In this document: piece by piece, positions 35,067 to 43,074 of the stretch
Layout: every line of letters begins with the position of its first letter
How positions within the stretch are numbered: the first letter of the stretch is position 1
NCBI RefSeq assembly: GCF_004341395.1
Contig: NZ_SLXT01000005.1
Span: 62,001-126,000, forward strand
Direction of reading: 5' to 3'
Length of the DNA stretch: 64,000 nucleotides
Origin: Heliophilum fasciatum
GTDB taxonomy: Bacteria > Bacillota > Desulfitobacteriia > Heliobacteriales > Heliobacteriaceae
The notes under the pieces: generated by a model
The model's database searches: none
The model's input: the letters and a program-made list of their open reading frames with translations, nothing else
Told to the model about the DNA's origin: nothing
Program-made: the position numbers and the translations under genes

Positions 35067-36161
35067 TTGAAAATCAATTGGCTTGGTTTAGCACAATCAC
35101 GGCCGCGTCCGACGGTGATCGGTATTCCGCGGGGGCTGGCATACTATGAATATTTGCCGCTTTGGCGTGCTTTTTTTGAAGCGATGGGTTGCCAGGTGCT
35201 GCTTTCACCGGTATCCAATCCGGCGGTGTTAGCGCAGGGCAAGTTGCGGGTGGTTGATGAAGCCTGTTCGCCGGTGAAGATCTTTTTTGGTCATGTCTAC
35301 TCGTTGCAGGGCAAAGTGGATCATATTTTTGTGCCGCGCTTGATCAGTGTGCAAGAGGGAACTTATCTTTGTCCTAAGTTTTTGGGCTTGCCTGATATGT
35401 TGCGATCGGTGGCTGCTTTAGGTGATGAGCAATTACCGCTGTTGACGGTCGATGTGAATTGTCGCCAAGCCGGCGGCGGTTGGTCCGATGCGTTGCGTAC
35501 GGTAGGTAAGCAGTTGGGTGTGGCTGCATCACGGGTGCGCTATGCGTTGCAGACTGCCTTGGCGATGCAAGCAAAATATGAGAGTCAGATTCAAAGCGGC
35601 ATGCTTTTGCCTGAGGCGCTGGCACCGTGGGAGAAGGCAGGCACGCTGCTGCTACAAGGGCCGCCGGTGCCAGGCAAGCCGGTACGGAAAAACCAGCCTA
35701 TCAACCTGCCCGGTGAGGAAGGGCCGACGGTGGTCGTCGTCGGCCATCCCTATGTGCTGTTTGATCCCTTGATCAGCATGGGGTTAATTACCAAGCTGCG
35801 CAAACGAGCCGTAGCGGTGCGCACGGTGATGACCGTTGATGGGGAGGAAGCTGGTCGTGCCACCGAACATCTGCCCAAACGACTTTTCTGGTCCTTCGGT
35901 CAACAATTGCTTGGCGGTGCGTTGCACTGGATGGGGAAACCACTGGAGGGCATGATTTTTGTGGCACCTTTTGGCTGCGGACCCGATAGCTTGATTGGCG
36001 ATCTGGTGGAACGGTTTGCGCGGCGGGAGGGTAATCTCCCGTTTTTATTATTGACTGTTGACGAACATGGCGGCGATGCCGGGATGGAGACGCGCTTGGA
36101 TGCGTTTTTGGATGTGATTGAGCAAAAGCGGCAAGTGCGATCGGCGACGGTGCCGGTGTGA
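35067..36161 (+). CDS. 2-hydroxyacyl-CoA dehydratase-like protein (DUF2229 group), first of a pair
   Basis: The start is TTG 35067, two bases after the spoVAF stop and behind GGGGGAGG, so it is coupled to the spoVA operon. The 364-residue protein begins VIGIPRGLAYYEYLPLWRAF and has conserved Cys residues in DEACSPVKIFFGHVY, TYLCPKFLGLPD, VDVNCRQAGG and FVAPFGCGPDSLIGD, ending in VDEHGGDAGMETRLDAFLD. This is the pattern of acyl-CoA dehydratase components and activase-related proteins, which bind a [4Fe-4S] cluster. No acyl-CoA pathway gene is near. I infer an iron-sulfur partner of the ATPase two genes downstream; the substrate is unknown. Confidence 0.75.
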   Translation: MKINWLGLAQSRPRPTVIGIPRGLAYYEYLPLWRAFFEAMGCQVLLSPVSNPAVLAQGKLRVVDEACSPVKIFFGHVYSLQGKVDHIFVPRLISVQEGTYLCPKFLGLPDMLRSVAALGDEQLPLLTVDVNCRQAGGGWSDALRTVGKQLGVAASRVRYALQTALAMQAKYESQIQSGMLLPEALAPWEKAGTLLLQGPPVPGKPVRKNQPINLPGEEGPTVVVVGHPYVLFDPLISMGLITKLRKRAVAVRTVMTVDGEEAGRATEHLPKRLFWSFGQQLLGGALHWMGKPLEGMIFVAPFGCGPDSLIGDLVERFARREGNLPFLLLTVDEHGGDAGMETRLDAFLDVIEQKRQVRSATVPV

Positions 36162-36174
36162 CGGAGGGCGTACG

Positions 36175-37266
36175 ATGAAGGTGACCTTTCCCCATATGGG
36201 ACGAATGGATATTGTCGTAAAAGCGTTGTTTGCTGAATTAGGGGTAGAAGTGGTTGTACCACCGCCGATCAGTCGCCATACTTTGTCACTGGGTGTGGCG
36301 TTGGCGCCGGAAGGCGCTTGTTTGCCCCTCAAGATTAACTTAGGCAACTTCTGGCAAGCTGTGGAGCAAGGTGCCGATACGGTCGTCATGGTCGGCGGTG
36401 TGGGCCCCTGCCGGTTTGGTTATTATCATCAGGTGCAGCAGGAAATCTTGCGCGACACGGCCCACGCGGTGCAGATGATCGTCTTGGAACCGCCGGAGAA
36501 GCACATGGGGGAACTGTTACAGCGCATCAAAGTACTGACGGGGCAGGCGTCGTGGTGGCGGATTGTAAAAGCCGTACGGTTGGCCTATGAAAAGTCGGTG
36601 GCTCTAGATCGACTAGAGCAAGAACTGTTGCGCTTACGCTGCCGGGAACGGCGGATCGGTGATGTCGATCGGGTTTATGGGCGTTACTGTGACCTGATCG
36701 ATCAAGCCAAAAATATTGCCGATGTCCGTCGCGTGCTCGCTGAAGGCTTGCAGGCCATGCATGCATTACCTTTGGATTGGCAAAAGCGGCCGATTGTCGT
36801 CGGTATGGTCGGTGAGATTTATGCGTTGTTGGAGCCCAATGGGAGCGGCGATCTGGCGAAAAAACTCGGCCGGTTAGGCGTGGAAGTGCGTCGCCAGCTT
36901 TACTTAAGCCGCTGGATTCAGGAGCATTTGTTTAAGACGCGAACGGAACGGCGGTCCATTCAAGCCTTGGCGGCGCCCTATATCGGCTGTGAGATCGGCG
37001 GTCATGGTCAGGAAACGGTCGGCTCGGCCATTGCCTTAGCCGAGCAAGGCTGTATGGGCGTAGTGCAGGTGGGTCCACTCACCTGTATGCCGGAGATTGT
37101 GGCGCAGTCGGTCATGGCCCAAGTAAGTCACGATCGAGATCTGCCCGTATTGACGTTGTTCGTTGATGAACAGACTGGTGAAGGCGGTATGGAAACAAGG
37201 TTGGAAGCCTTTGTGGATATGCTGGAACGGCGGAATAGGATCCAGCAAGCCGGTTTGAATAGATGA
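36175..37266 (+). CDS. 2-hydroxyacyl-CoA dehydratase-like protein, second of a pair
   Basis: A 363-residue relative of the preceding product. ATG 36175 follows CGGAGGG. Cys-bearing motifs include APEGACLPLKINLGNFWQAV, VGGVGPCRFGYYHQVQ, APYIGCEIGGHGQETVGSAI and VQVGPLTCMPEIVAQS, and the end LFVDEQTGEGGMETRLEAFV mirrors that of the first protein. Proteins of this type are usually annotated as CoA-substrate enzyme activase or 2-hydroxyglutaryl-CoA dehydratase. The pair plausibly forms a heterodimer sharing a [4Fe-4S] cluster, as with dehydratase subunits. Spacing is 13 bases upstream and 17 downstream, without promoter or terminator. Confidence 0.75.
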   Translation: MKVTFPHMGRMDIVVKALFAELGVEVVVPPPISRHTLSLGVALAPEGACLPLKINLGNFWQAVEQGADTVVMVGGVGPCRFGYYHQVQQEILRDTAHAVQMIVLEPPEKHMGELLQRIKVLTGQASWWRIVKAVRLAYEKSVALDRLEQELLRLRCRERRIGDVDRVYGRYCDLIDQAKNIADVRRVLAEGLQAMHALPLDWQKRPIVVGMVGEIYALLEPNGSGDLAKKLGRLGVEVRRQLYLSRWIQEHLFKTRTERRSIQALAAPYIGCEIGGHGQETVGSAIALAEQGCMGVVQVGPLTCMPEIVAQSVMAQVSHDRDLPVLTLFVDEQTGEGGMETRLEAFVDMLERRNRIQQAGLNR

Positions 37267-37283
37267 ACAGAGGAGCAAGCGAG

Positions 37284-38327
37284 ATGCAGCGATTTTTTTT
37301 AGGTATCGATGTGGGATCGGTTTCGACGAATTTGGTGATGATCGATGGCCAGGGCGATGTACGGGAAACGCTTTACTTGCGCACGCAAGGTAAGCCCTTA
37401 GTATCGATTCAAGCAGGGTTGCGGCAGCTAGCCAAGGATTATGATGATGCGATGATTGCGGCTGTGGGAACGACCGGTTCCGGGCGGATGCTGGCTGATG
37501 TCCTTGTCGGGGCCGATGTAGTAAAAAATGAGATTACGACCCATGCGGCAGCGGCGACGCATCTGGTACCGGCTGTCCGAACGATTTTAGAGATCGGCGG
37601 TCAAGATTCCAAGTTGATTCTTTGCCGTGACGGGGTGGTCACCGATTTCGCCATGAATACCGTTTGTGCAGCCGGCACGGGATCCTTTTTGGATCAACAG
37701 GCGGCGCGTATGCAAATGCCGATCGAAAAGCTAGGCGCGATGGCGCTGGAAGCTAAGCATGCCGTGCGGATTGCCGGCCGTTGTGCTGTCTTTGCCGAGT
37801 CCGATATGATTCACAAACAGCAGACAGGCCATGGGTTGCCGGAGATTGTAGCCGGCCTTTGTGCAGCGCTGGTGCGCAATTTCCTCAGTAACTTGGCCAA
37901 GGGTAAGCGCTTGGAAGCCCCTTTTGTTTTTCAAGGAGGCGTAGCGGCCAATGTGGGGATGAAACAAGCTTTTGAAGAAGCGCTGGGTGCGCCGGTGATC
38001 GTGCCGCCCCAGCATGGGGTGATGGGGGCGATCGGTGCGGCCTTGTTGGCCAAAGAATGGGTGGAAAGTCATGGCGTAGCCACACGTTTTAAAGGAATGG
38101 CCGTTGCCGACGCAGTGGTGCAAGCCGGATCGTGGGAATGCAGTGACTGTGCCAATGGCTGCGAAGTGATTGAGGTGATCACAGCTGGTTCGCCGGTAGC
38201 TCGCTGGGGTGATCGCTGTGGCAAGTGGGCCGCTCGTATGACTCGCGATGAGCAGGATGTGGCTTGGGGCGACTTGGCGGCCGGTGATGCCGAAAGAACT
38301 ACCGCTGCCGGCAGCTTTGTAGGTTAG
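37284..38327 (+). CDS. BadF/BcrA/HgdC-type activase ATPase
   Basis: An ASKHA-fold ATPase of 347 residues that in known systems drives an electron into a 2-hydroxyacyl-CoA dehydratase or benzoyl-CoA reductase. Visible motifs: FLGIDVGSVSTNLVMID (phosphate 1), VGTTGSGRMLADVL, EIGGQDSKLI, NTVCAAGTGSFLDQQAARM with the first cluster Cys, AGRCAVFAESDMIHKQQTG with the second, and VFQGGVAANVGMKQAF (adenosine). The C-terminal tail adds a Cys cluster CSDCANGCEV and DRCGKW that simple activases such as HgdC lack. ATG 37284 follows AGAGGAG. It completes a three-gene unit with the two dehydratase-like genes. Confidence 0.85.
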   Translation: MQRFFLGIDVGSVSTNLVMIDGQGDVRETLYLRTQGKPLVSIQAGLRQLAKDYDDAMIAAVGTTGSGRMLADVLVGADVVKNEITTHAAAATHLVPAVRTILEIGGQDSKLILCRDGVVTDFAMNTVCAAGTGSFLDQQAARMQMPIEKLGAMALEAKHAVRIAGRCAVFAESDMIHKQQTGHGLPEIVAGLCAALVRNFLSNLAKGKRLEAPFVFQGGVAANVGMKQAFEEALGAPVIVPPQHGVMGAIGAALLAKEWVESHGVATRFKGMAVADAVVQAGSWECSDCANGCEVIEVITAGSPVARWGDRCGKWAARMTRDEQDVAWGDLAAGDAERTTAAGSFVG

Positions 38328-38346
38328 TCTGAGGTGCCGATGGGTG

Positions 38347-38374
38347 TCATAATGATAGGTATGGTGCATATACT
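38347..38374 (+). promoter_or_regulatory. Putative SigE-type promoter of the CotS-like gene
   Basis: TCATAAT (38347-38353, one mismatch to KMATATT), 13-base spacer, CATATACT (38367-38374, one mismatch to CATACAnT). The leader also contains a small hairpin CCACCG-GTAG-CGGTGG (about 38396-38411). Mother-cell transcription would suit a coat kinase. Confidence 0.35.
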
Positions 38375-38436
38375 GGCTACGTCTCTGAACCAGGCCACCG
38401 GTAGCGGTGGTGAACGGAAGAAAGGGGTGAACGAAG

Positions 38437-39483
38437 CTGGTTGCTTCGGAGGATCTCCTGCTGGTTCTTCAGGAATATGCCTATACGGTGCAAGCCGTCA
38501 CCGGTGGGCAAGCGATGTGGCAGATTGAGACGGATCGTGGGGTCAAGGTGTTATATCGCTTGCCCCAGGGCCGCGAACGGCTGACGGTGATGCATGCGGT
38601 GTTGGAGCAGATGGCCGAGGGTGGTTTGCGCCGCACGAACCGGCTGATTCACACGCGCCATGGCGCCCCTTTGGTTACGGACGGCCTTGATGGTTATGGC
38701 TTAGTTGATTGGTTACCGGGGCGGCCAGCCGATTTGACCAATCGTGATGAACTGCAACTGGTAGCCGGTGCGCTGGGCGATGTTCACCGCATTGGTGCTA
38801 CCGGTGGGATCGGCAGGCCGGCACGGGATTGTGATTTTTGGTTGGCAGGGATTGACGAGCATGGACTGGGCCGCAGTTTCACGCTTTACCGTTCACTTGC
38901 ATTGGCGCCAACTGCTGCGGCAGCGCAAGGTGATTTTGGCCGCTTTTTTTTAGCCTATGCTACCGAGTTTGAGCAAAAGATGCGCTATGGCTTGGCCTGC
39001 TTTGATGAGCAGGAAGTAACTCAGTTGGTTGCGGCGGCCAGAAGCAGCGGTCAAGTGGGCCATGGTGATTGGCGCGAAGAACACCTGTTGATTGATGAAC
39101 GAGGCCGCTTGGCGATCATCGGTTGGAAAAAATGCGGCTGGCTGTTACCCAGCGTGGAACTGGCTGAGTTTTTGCGATATCTGGCGATGCGGACCGGTGG
39201 ATGGTCTGCTGATGCGGCGCAGGCGGCGTTGGCTGCTTATCAGGAACGGCGAGTGCTGGCACTGGAGGAAAAGCGGTTATTGATTGCGTTGCTGCGGTTA
39301 CCAGTGGAATTTTGGTCGACCGTAGCCGGCTATTACCGCTATGGCTATGAAAAAATGGCGATGATCGCGGCACTCAAGCAGGCCGTTGCCCAAGAGGCGG
39401 AGCGATCATTGTATCGCAAAGCGCTCGCTGAGTATTTGCAGATTGAGGAGGGGGGAGATGGGAGGTATGGTGTTGCATTATAG
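38437..39483 (+). CDS. CotS-like spore-coat kinase family protein
   Basis: An aminoglycoside-phosphotransferase-fold protein of the CotS/YutH type. The fold: an N-lobe with VTGGQAMWQIETDRGVKVLY, a hinge at YGLVDWLPGRPADL, the catalytic loop VGHGDWREEHLLIDERGRLA (HGD, then a metal-binding segment altered to IIGWKKCGW) and a helical C-lobe. The recognisable N-lobe begins before the first canonical start (GTG 38488): in frame, LVASEDLLLVLQEYAYT precedes it, the upstream stop is at 38428, and AAAGGGGTG stands eight bases before a CTG at 38437. I therefore propose a CTG start (348 residues). Asp of the usual IDFD metal site is missing, so activity is doubtful. Confidence 0.65.
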   Translation: MVASEDLLLVLQEYAYTVQAVTGGQAMWQIETDRGVKVLYRLPQGRERLTVMHAVLEQMAEGGLRRTNRLIHTRHGAPLVTDGLDGYGLVDWLPGRPADLTNRDELQLVAGALGDVHRIGATGGIGRPARDCDFWLAGIDEHGLGRSFTLYRSLALAPTAAAAQGDFGRFFLAYATEFEQKMRYGLACFDEQEVTQLVAAARSSGQVGHGDWREEHLLIDERGRLAIIGWKKCGWLLPSVELAEFLRYLAMRTGGWSADAAQAALAAYQERRVLALEEKRLLIALLRLPVEFWSTVAGYYRYGYEKMAMIAALKQAVAQEAERSLYRKALAEYLQIEEGGDGRYGVAL

Positions 39484-40177
39484 CTGCTATATCGGCGCCG
39501 ATCCCCGGTTTCGTTATCCCAAGCAGGCAAAACAGCCGAAGCGGGCGCAGCGGTCCAACGCCGCCGGGGAACATTCCGGGAATAACCGGGAGCGCAACAG
39601 CGGTGAACGAACGGGAACCGGCGGTAAGCGCAAGGCTGTCAAAGAACGGACCGGCAACAGCAAAAAGGCGCCGCTGGCGGTAAAAAAAGAACATGACGCT
39701 GTGGATACCATGCCTTCTTGGGAACTGCCTGTCGTGATCCCGCTGGCTCCGGAAGATGCTTTTTCAGCGCAGCCACCCGATTGGGATCAGATCGTGCAGG
39801 CCTTACGGTTAGACGATCTGTTTGTGGCTTCGGTGACCGAACCGCTCAATCCAGATGATCTGGACCAGGTGCTGGCTGAGCATGATCTGACGGCCGGCGC
39901 GATTGTGGAGCAAGCGCCCGATTGGCTGGTGGAGACGGAGCGGGGAACCTTGCTGCTCAAGCGTGCTTGCGGTGAGGAGGCAATGGCGCAAGCGCAGCGG
40001 CAAGTGGCGTTGCTTCTGGAAGGTGGGGAAGAAGGAATGACCCGAAAGGATGGGTCGCAACATGTACAACTCTTGGTGTCCAAGTATGGGGAAAAAGTCA
40101 TTCCCCTTGGTGATTATGTTTACTCGCTTTGGGCAGTCCGGGATGATCGGGACGATTCGACCTTGGCCAGTGGATGA
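39458..40177 (+). CDS. N-lobe-only CotS-like kinase fragment with basic linker
   Basis: Translationally coupled to the preceding gene (26-base overlap), with ATG 39458 behind GAGGAGGGGGG. The 239-residue product starts GGMVLHYSCYIG, continues with a long Lys/Arg/Asn/Gly-rich low-complexity part (residues 18-75), then a segment resembling the CotS kinase N-lobe: LAEHDLTAGAIVEQAPDWLV, ETERGTLLLKRACGEEAMAQ with the Lys strand, QLLVSKYGEKVIPLGDYVYS. It then stops where the catalytic lobe should begin. A terminator follows, so no remnant of the C-lobe exists. It may be a natural partner of the upstream kinase or a decayed gene. Function unknown. Confidence 0.6.
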   Translation: MGGMVLHYSCYIGADPRFRYPKQAKQPKRAQRSNAAGEHSGNNRERNSGERTGTGGKRKAVKERTGNSKKAPLAVKKEHDAVDTMPSWELPVVIPLAPEDAFSAQPPDWDQIVQALRLDDLFVASVTEPLNPDDLDQVLAEHDLTAGAIVEQAPDWLVETERGTLLLKRACGEEAMAQAQRQVALLLEGGEEGMTRKDGSQHVQLLVSKYGEKVIPLGDYVYSLWAVRDDRDDSTLASG

Positions 40178-40189
40178 GAAGGATAACTT

Positions 40190-40229
40190 GAGCCTGTTTT
40201 CCCTAAGGAAAGCGAGGCTTATTTTTTTT
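40190..40229 (+). terminator. Terminator after the CotS-like pair
   Basis: AGCCT-GT-TTTCC / GGAAA-GCG-AGGCT with an internal bulge and a TTATTTTTTTT tract. Confidence 0.65.
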
Positions 40230-40337
40230 GCAGGAATCATCGTGGTAATGGCGAAAAAATGGGTAATCGCGAAAATATGAATCGATGGGCCGATCGGCTC
40301 GGAATCCCACAAAAATGACGAGGTGCTGCCGGTGGCG

Positions 40338-41969
40338 ATGATCTTGGAGGGATTGTGGCAAGGACTGCAATTGTTGTGGTACGGTGACGATGCAGTCTGG
40401 GCAGTGGTGCTTTTGACGATCGAGGTATCGGCAACGGCAACGGTGCTTAGTCTGTTATTGGGGATCCCCGCCGGAGTGGTGTTGGCGCTAGCACGGTTTC
40501 CCGGCAAGGGGCTTTTGGTTTCACTGGTCAATACGGGAATGGGGTTGCCGCCGGTTGTTGTCGGTTTATTTGTTTCTATATTGCTCTGGCGAAGCGGTCC
40601 TTTGGGAACGTTGGGGCTACTGTATACGCCGGCGGCCATGGTGTTGGCGCAAAGTGTGATTGCTTGGCCGGTGATCACGGGGTTAACCTTCGCGGCGATC
40701 AGCAGTTTAGAGCCGAATTTGTCGTTGCAGATCCTTTCGCTTGGGGCGACGCGCTGGCAGTTGTTGCGCCGGTTGGTTTTAGAGGCCCGTTTGGCGATCA
40801 TGGGCGCGGTGATTGCCGGCTTTGGCAGTGTTGTCTCCGAGGTGGGCGCGTCGATGATGGTCGGTGGCAACGTGAAAGATTCGACGCGGGTGTTGACGAC
40901 AGCCACCGTCATGGAGGTTTCCAAGGGGAATTTTGATGTAGCCATTGCCTTGAGCCTGGTCTTGCTCTTGCTCACTTATGGGGTGACCATGTTGTTAACG
41001 TTGATGCAGCGAGGGTGGCGGAAAAGTCGCAACGTACCTGCAAGTCGCCCGCAGCAGCGGCGAAGCTTGACAAGAAAACCAGGGGAGCCTTCTGGTGCAG
41101 CGATGACTCTGCAGGATGTACAAGTGACCAAAGGCCAGCGGATCGTCCTGCAGATCGATCAGTGGACCTTGCGGTCCGGCTCAATTACCGCGGTTATCGG
41201 GCCCAATGGCGCCGGTAAAAGTACCTTTCTGCGCTTGCTACACGGGTTGGAGCGGATGTCGCAAGGCCAGGTGTTATTTCAAGGACAACCGGTCTATGGC
41301 CAGCAGGCGCTGGAACTGCGGCGGCAGATGGCGATGGTTTTTCAGACACCGTGCCTTTATCAGCTTTCGGTTTATGATAATATTGCCGAAGGTTTACGGC
41401 TGCGGGCGCTGCCGGAAGCGCAAGTCGATGAAGCGGTAGGCTACTGGGCGGAACGCTTGGGTATCGCGCACTTGTTAGGCCGATCGGCCCAGGAACTTTC
41501 CGGTGGTGAGGCGCAGCGTTTGTCCTTGGCCCGTGCCCTGGCGTACCGACCGGCATTGTTTTTGATGGACGAGCCCTTTGCCTCGCTCGATCCGCCCACA
41601 CGGGAGGAACTTTACCGGGATTTGCGAGAAGTGTTGGCTGAAGAAGGGATTACCGCAGTGATTGTGACGCATGCGCTGGAGGAAATGTTTTTGCTGGCTG
41701 ATCAGGTGGTTTTTTTAGACCAGGGGTCGATTCGCCAGCAAGGGACGCCGGAGGAACTGCTGCAATCACCGGTTGATGGAACCGTGGCTGATTTTCTAGG
41801 TAAACGACCGCTGATCGCCGGTACGATCGTTGCGCGCACGGAGCAAACAATGACCGTGTTGACGCCAACGGGGCAGTTGGTCTTACCGCTGGCTTTCAAC
41901 GGTGACGGTGCGGTGCTGTTGTGCTTGCGTGAAGGAACCGTAGGGCGGCCTGGTTATGGAAATGAGTGA
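40338..41969 (+). CDS. tupBC: Fused tungstate ABC transporter permease-ATPase (TupB-TupC)
   Basis: One frame of 543 residues joins a TupB-type permease (residues 1-225: EGLWQGLQLLWYGDDAVWAV, the loop VSEVGASMMVGGNVKDSTRV) through a basic linker (RKSRNVPASRPQQRRSLTRK) to a TupC-type ATPase (from about 260). The ATPase has Walker A IGPNGAGKSTFLRLL, signature ELSGGEAQRLSLARAL, Walker B LFLMDEPFASLD and the H-loop VIVTHALEEM, plus a short TOBE-like tail. These are separate genes in most genomes. ATG 40338 matches the usual TupB N-terminus; GTG 40323 is an alternative. The binding protein follows 24 bases downstream. Import into the cytoplasm would feed tungsto- or molybdoenzymes. Confidence 0.88.
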   Translation: MILEGLWQGLQLLWYGDDAVWAVVLLTIEVSATATVLSLLLGIPAGVVLALARFPGKGLLVSLVNTGMGLPPVVVGLFVSILLWRSGPLGTLGLLYTPAAMVLAQSVIAWPVITGLTFAAISSLEPNLSLQILSLGATRWQLLRRLVLEARLAIMGAVIAGFGSVVSEVGASMMVGGNVKDSTRVLTTATVMEVSKGNFDVAIALSLVLLLLTYGVTMLLTLMQRGWRKSRNVPASRPQQRRSLTRKPGEPSGAAMTLQDVQVTKGQRIVLQIDQWTLRSGSITAVIGPNGAGKSTFLRLLHGLERMSQGQVLFQGQPVYGQQALELRRQMAMVFQTPCLYQLSVYDNIAEGLRLRALPEAQVDEAVGYWAERLGIAHLLGRSAQELSGGEAQRLSLARALAYRPALFLMDEPFASLDPPTREELYRDLREVLAEEGITAVIVTHALEEMFLLADQVVFLDQGSIRQQGTPEELLQSPVDGTVADFLGKRPLIAGTIVARTEQTMTVLTPTGQLVLPLAFNGDGAVLLCLREGTVGRPGYGNE

Positions 41970-41993
41970 ACCGAAGATGAAGGGGAGAGCGGA

Positions 41994-42953
41994 TTGAATT
42001 GCCAAAGATGGGGCAGGGTTTTGCCTGGATTAGTGGTCCTGTTGGGCATGTTGCTGGTATTAACAGCATGTAATTCTGCAATGCCGGGGAAATCGGGAGC
42101 CGGTGAGCTTGGAAAAGCCGGTGAGTTTGGAAAAGCTGCACCTTTAGCCAATTCAACGGTAATTTTGGCGACAACGACGAGTACCATGGACAGTGGCTTG
42201 CTTGATGTGCTGATTCCGGTTTTTGAGCAAGCGACCGGGTATCAGGTCAAGCCGATCGCTGCCGGTACAGGACAAGCATTGGCGCTTGGAGAAAAAGGCG
42301 AAGCCGATGTGTTACTGGTCCATGCGCCGGAAGCGGAGAAAAAGCTGATCGAAAACGGTACGGCCATTCGCCGGCAATTGCTGATGCACAATGATTTTAT
42401 TATCGTCGGTCCTCCTGCGGACCCGGCCGGGCTGCGCGGGATGACCGATGCGGTGGCCGGGCTGAAGAAGCTGGCCGCTTCCGGTCAGTTGTTTGTTTCC
42501 CGCGGTGATGATTCCGGTACGCACAAGATGGAATTAGCATTGTGGAAAAAGGCAGCCGTAAAACCGGCCGGTGCCGCCTATCAGGAAACCGGTGCCGGCA
42601 TGGGGCAGACGTTAAATGTGGCCAATGAAAAGCTCGGGTATACGTTAACCGACCGGGCAACCTACTTGGCGCAGAAAAAGAACTTGGGTCTGATCGTGCT
42701 CTTGGAGAAGGATCCGGCGCTGCTGAACATTTATCATGTGATGGAAGTAAATGGCGAAAAATTCCCGAAGGTCAATAGCGCGGGCGGCAAAGCATTTGCT
42801 GATTTTTTGGTTTCGGAACGGGGGCAGGAGCTAATCCGGAGCTATGGCATCGATAAGTTTGGTGAACCTTTGTTTTTTGTGGACGTAAGTAAACAAGAAA
42901 CAGAATTGCTGAAGGGGCCGGCACAGCCAGAGTCGGCCAATCAACAAAAATAA
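41994..42953 (+). CDS. tupA: Tungstate-binding lipoprotein TupA
   Basis: Solute-binding component of the fused transporter. A lipoprotein signal (LVVLLGMLLVLTAC, Cys about residue 24) is followed by a short linker with two GKAGE repeats and the family signature ATTTSTMDSGLLDVLIP, then AAGTGQALALGEKGEADVLL. VSRGDDSGTHKMEL and ETGAGMGQTLNVANEK are the other oxyanion-binding loops of TupA. TTG 41994 is used, behind AAGGGGAGAG. The TTTST motif separates tungstate (TupA) from molybdate (ModA) proteins. A terminator follows. Confidence 0.92.
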   Translation: MNCQRWGRVLPGLVVLLGMLLVLTACNSAMPGKSGAGELGKAGEFGKAAPLANSTVILATTTSTMDSGLLDVLIPVFEQATGYQVKPIAAGTGQALALGEKGEADVLLVHAPEAEKKLIENGTAIRRQLLMHNDFIIVGPPADPAGLRGMTDAVAGLKKLAASGQLFVSRGDDSGTHKMELALWKKAAVKPAGAAYQETGAGMGQTLNVANEKLGYTLTDRATYLAQKKNLGLIVLLEKDPALLNIYHVMEVNGEKFPKVNSAGGKAFADFLVSERGQELIRSYGIDKFGEPLFFVDVSKQETELLKGPAQPESANQQK

Positions 42954-42966
42954 TCGGTAGGCAATC

Positions 42967-42997
42967 AAAGCAGGGGCGTAAGCTACCTGCTTTTTTT
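42967..42997 (+). terminator. Intrinsic terminator after tupA
   Basis: AAAGCAGG / CCTGCTTT with an 11-base loop and seven T residues. Confidence 0.8.
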
Positions 42998-43074
42998 GTT
43001 CATAGCAGGAGCGGTCGGCGCGTAGCTTGATTAAGGAGCAGAAAATCTTGGTTATGGACGATGAAGGAGGAGTT

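Noticed and set aside
38328-38436. Riboswitch between the activase and the CotS-like gene
   Set aside because: One small hairpin is present, but I compared it with cyclic di-GMP, fluoride, ZTP, guanidine and cobalamin cores and found no match.
38334-38528. 64-codon plus-strand frame before the CotS-like gene
   Set aside because: Its frame overlaps the kinase-like coding frame, which carries the recognisable sequence; it has no ribosome site.
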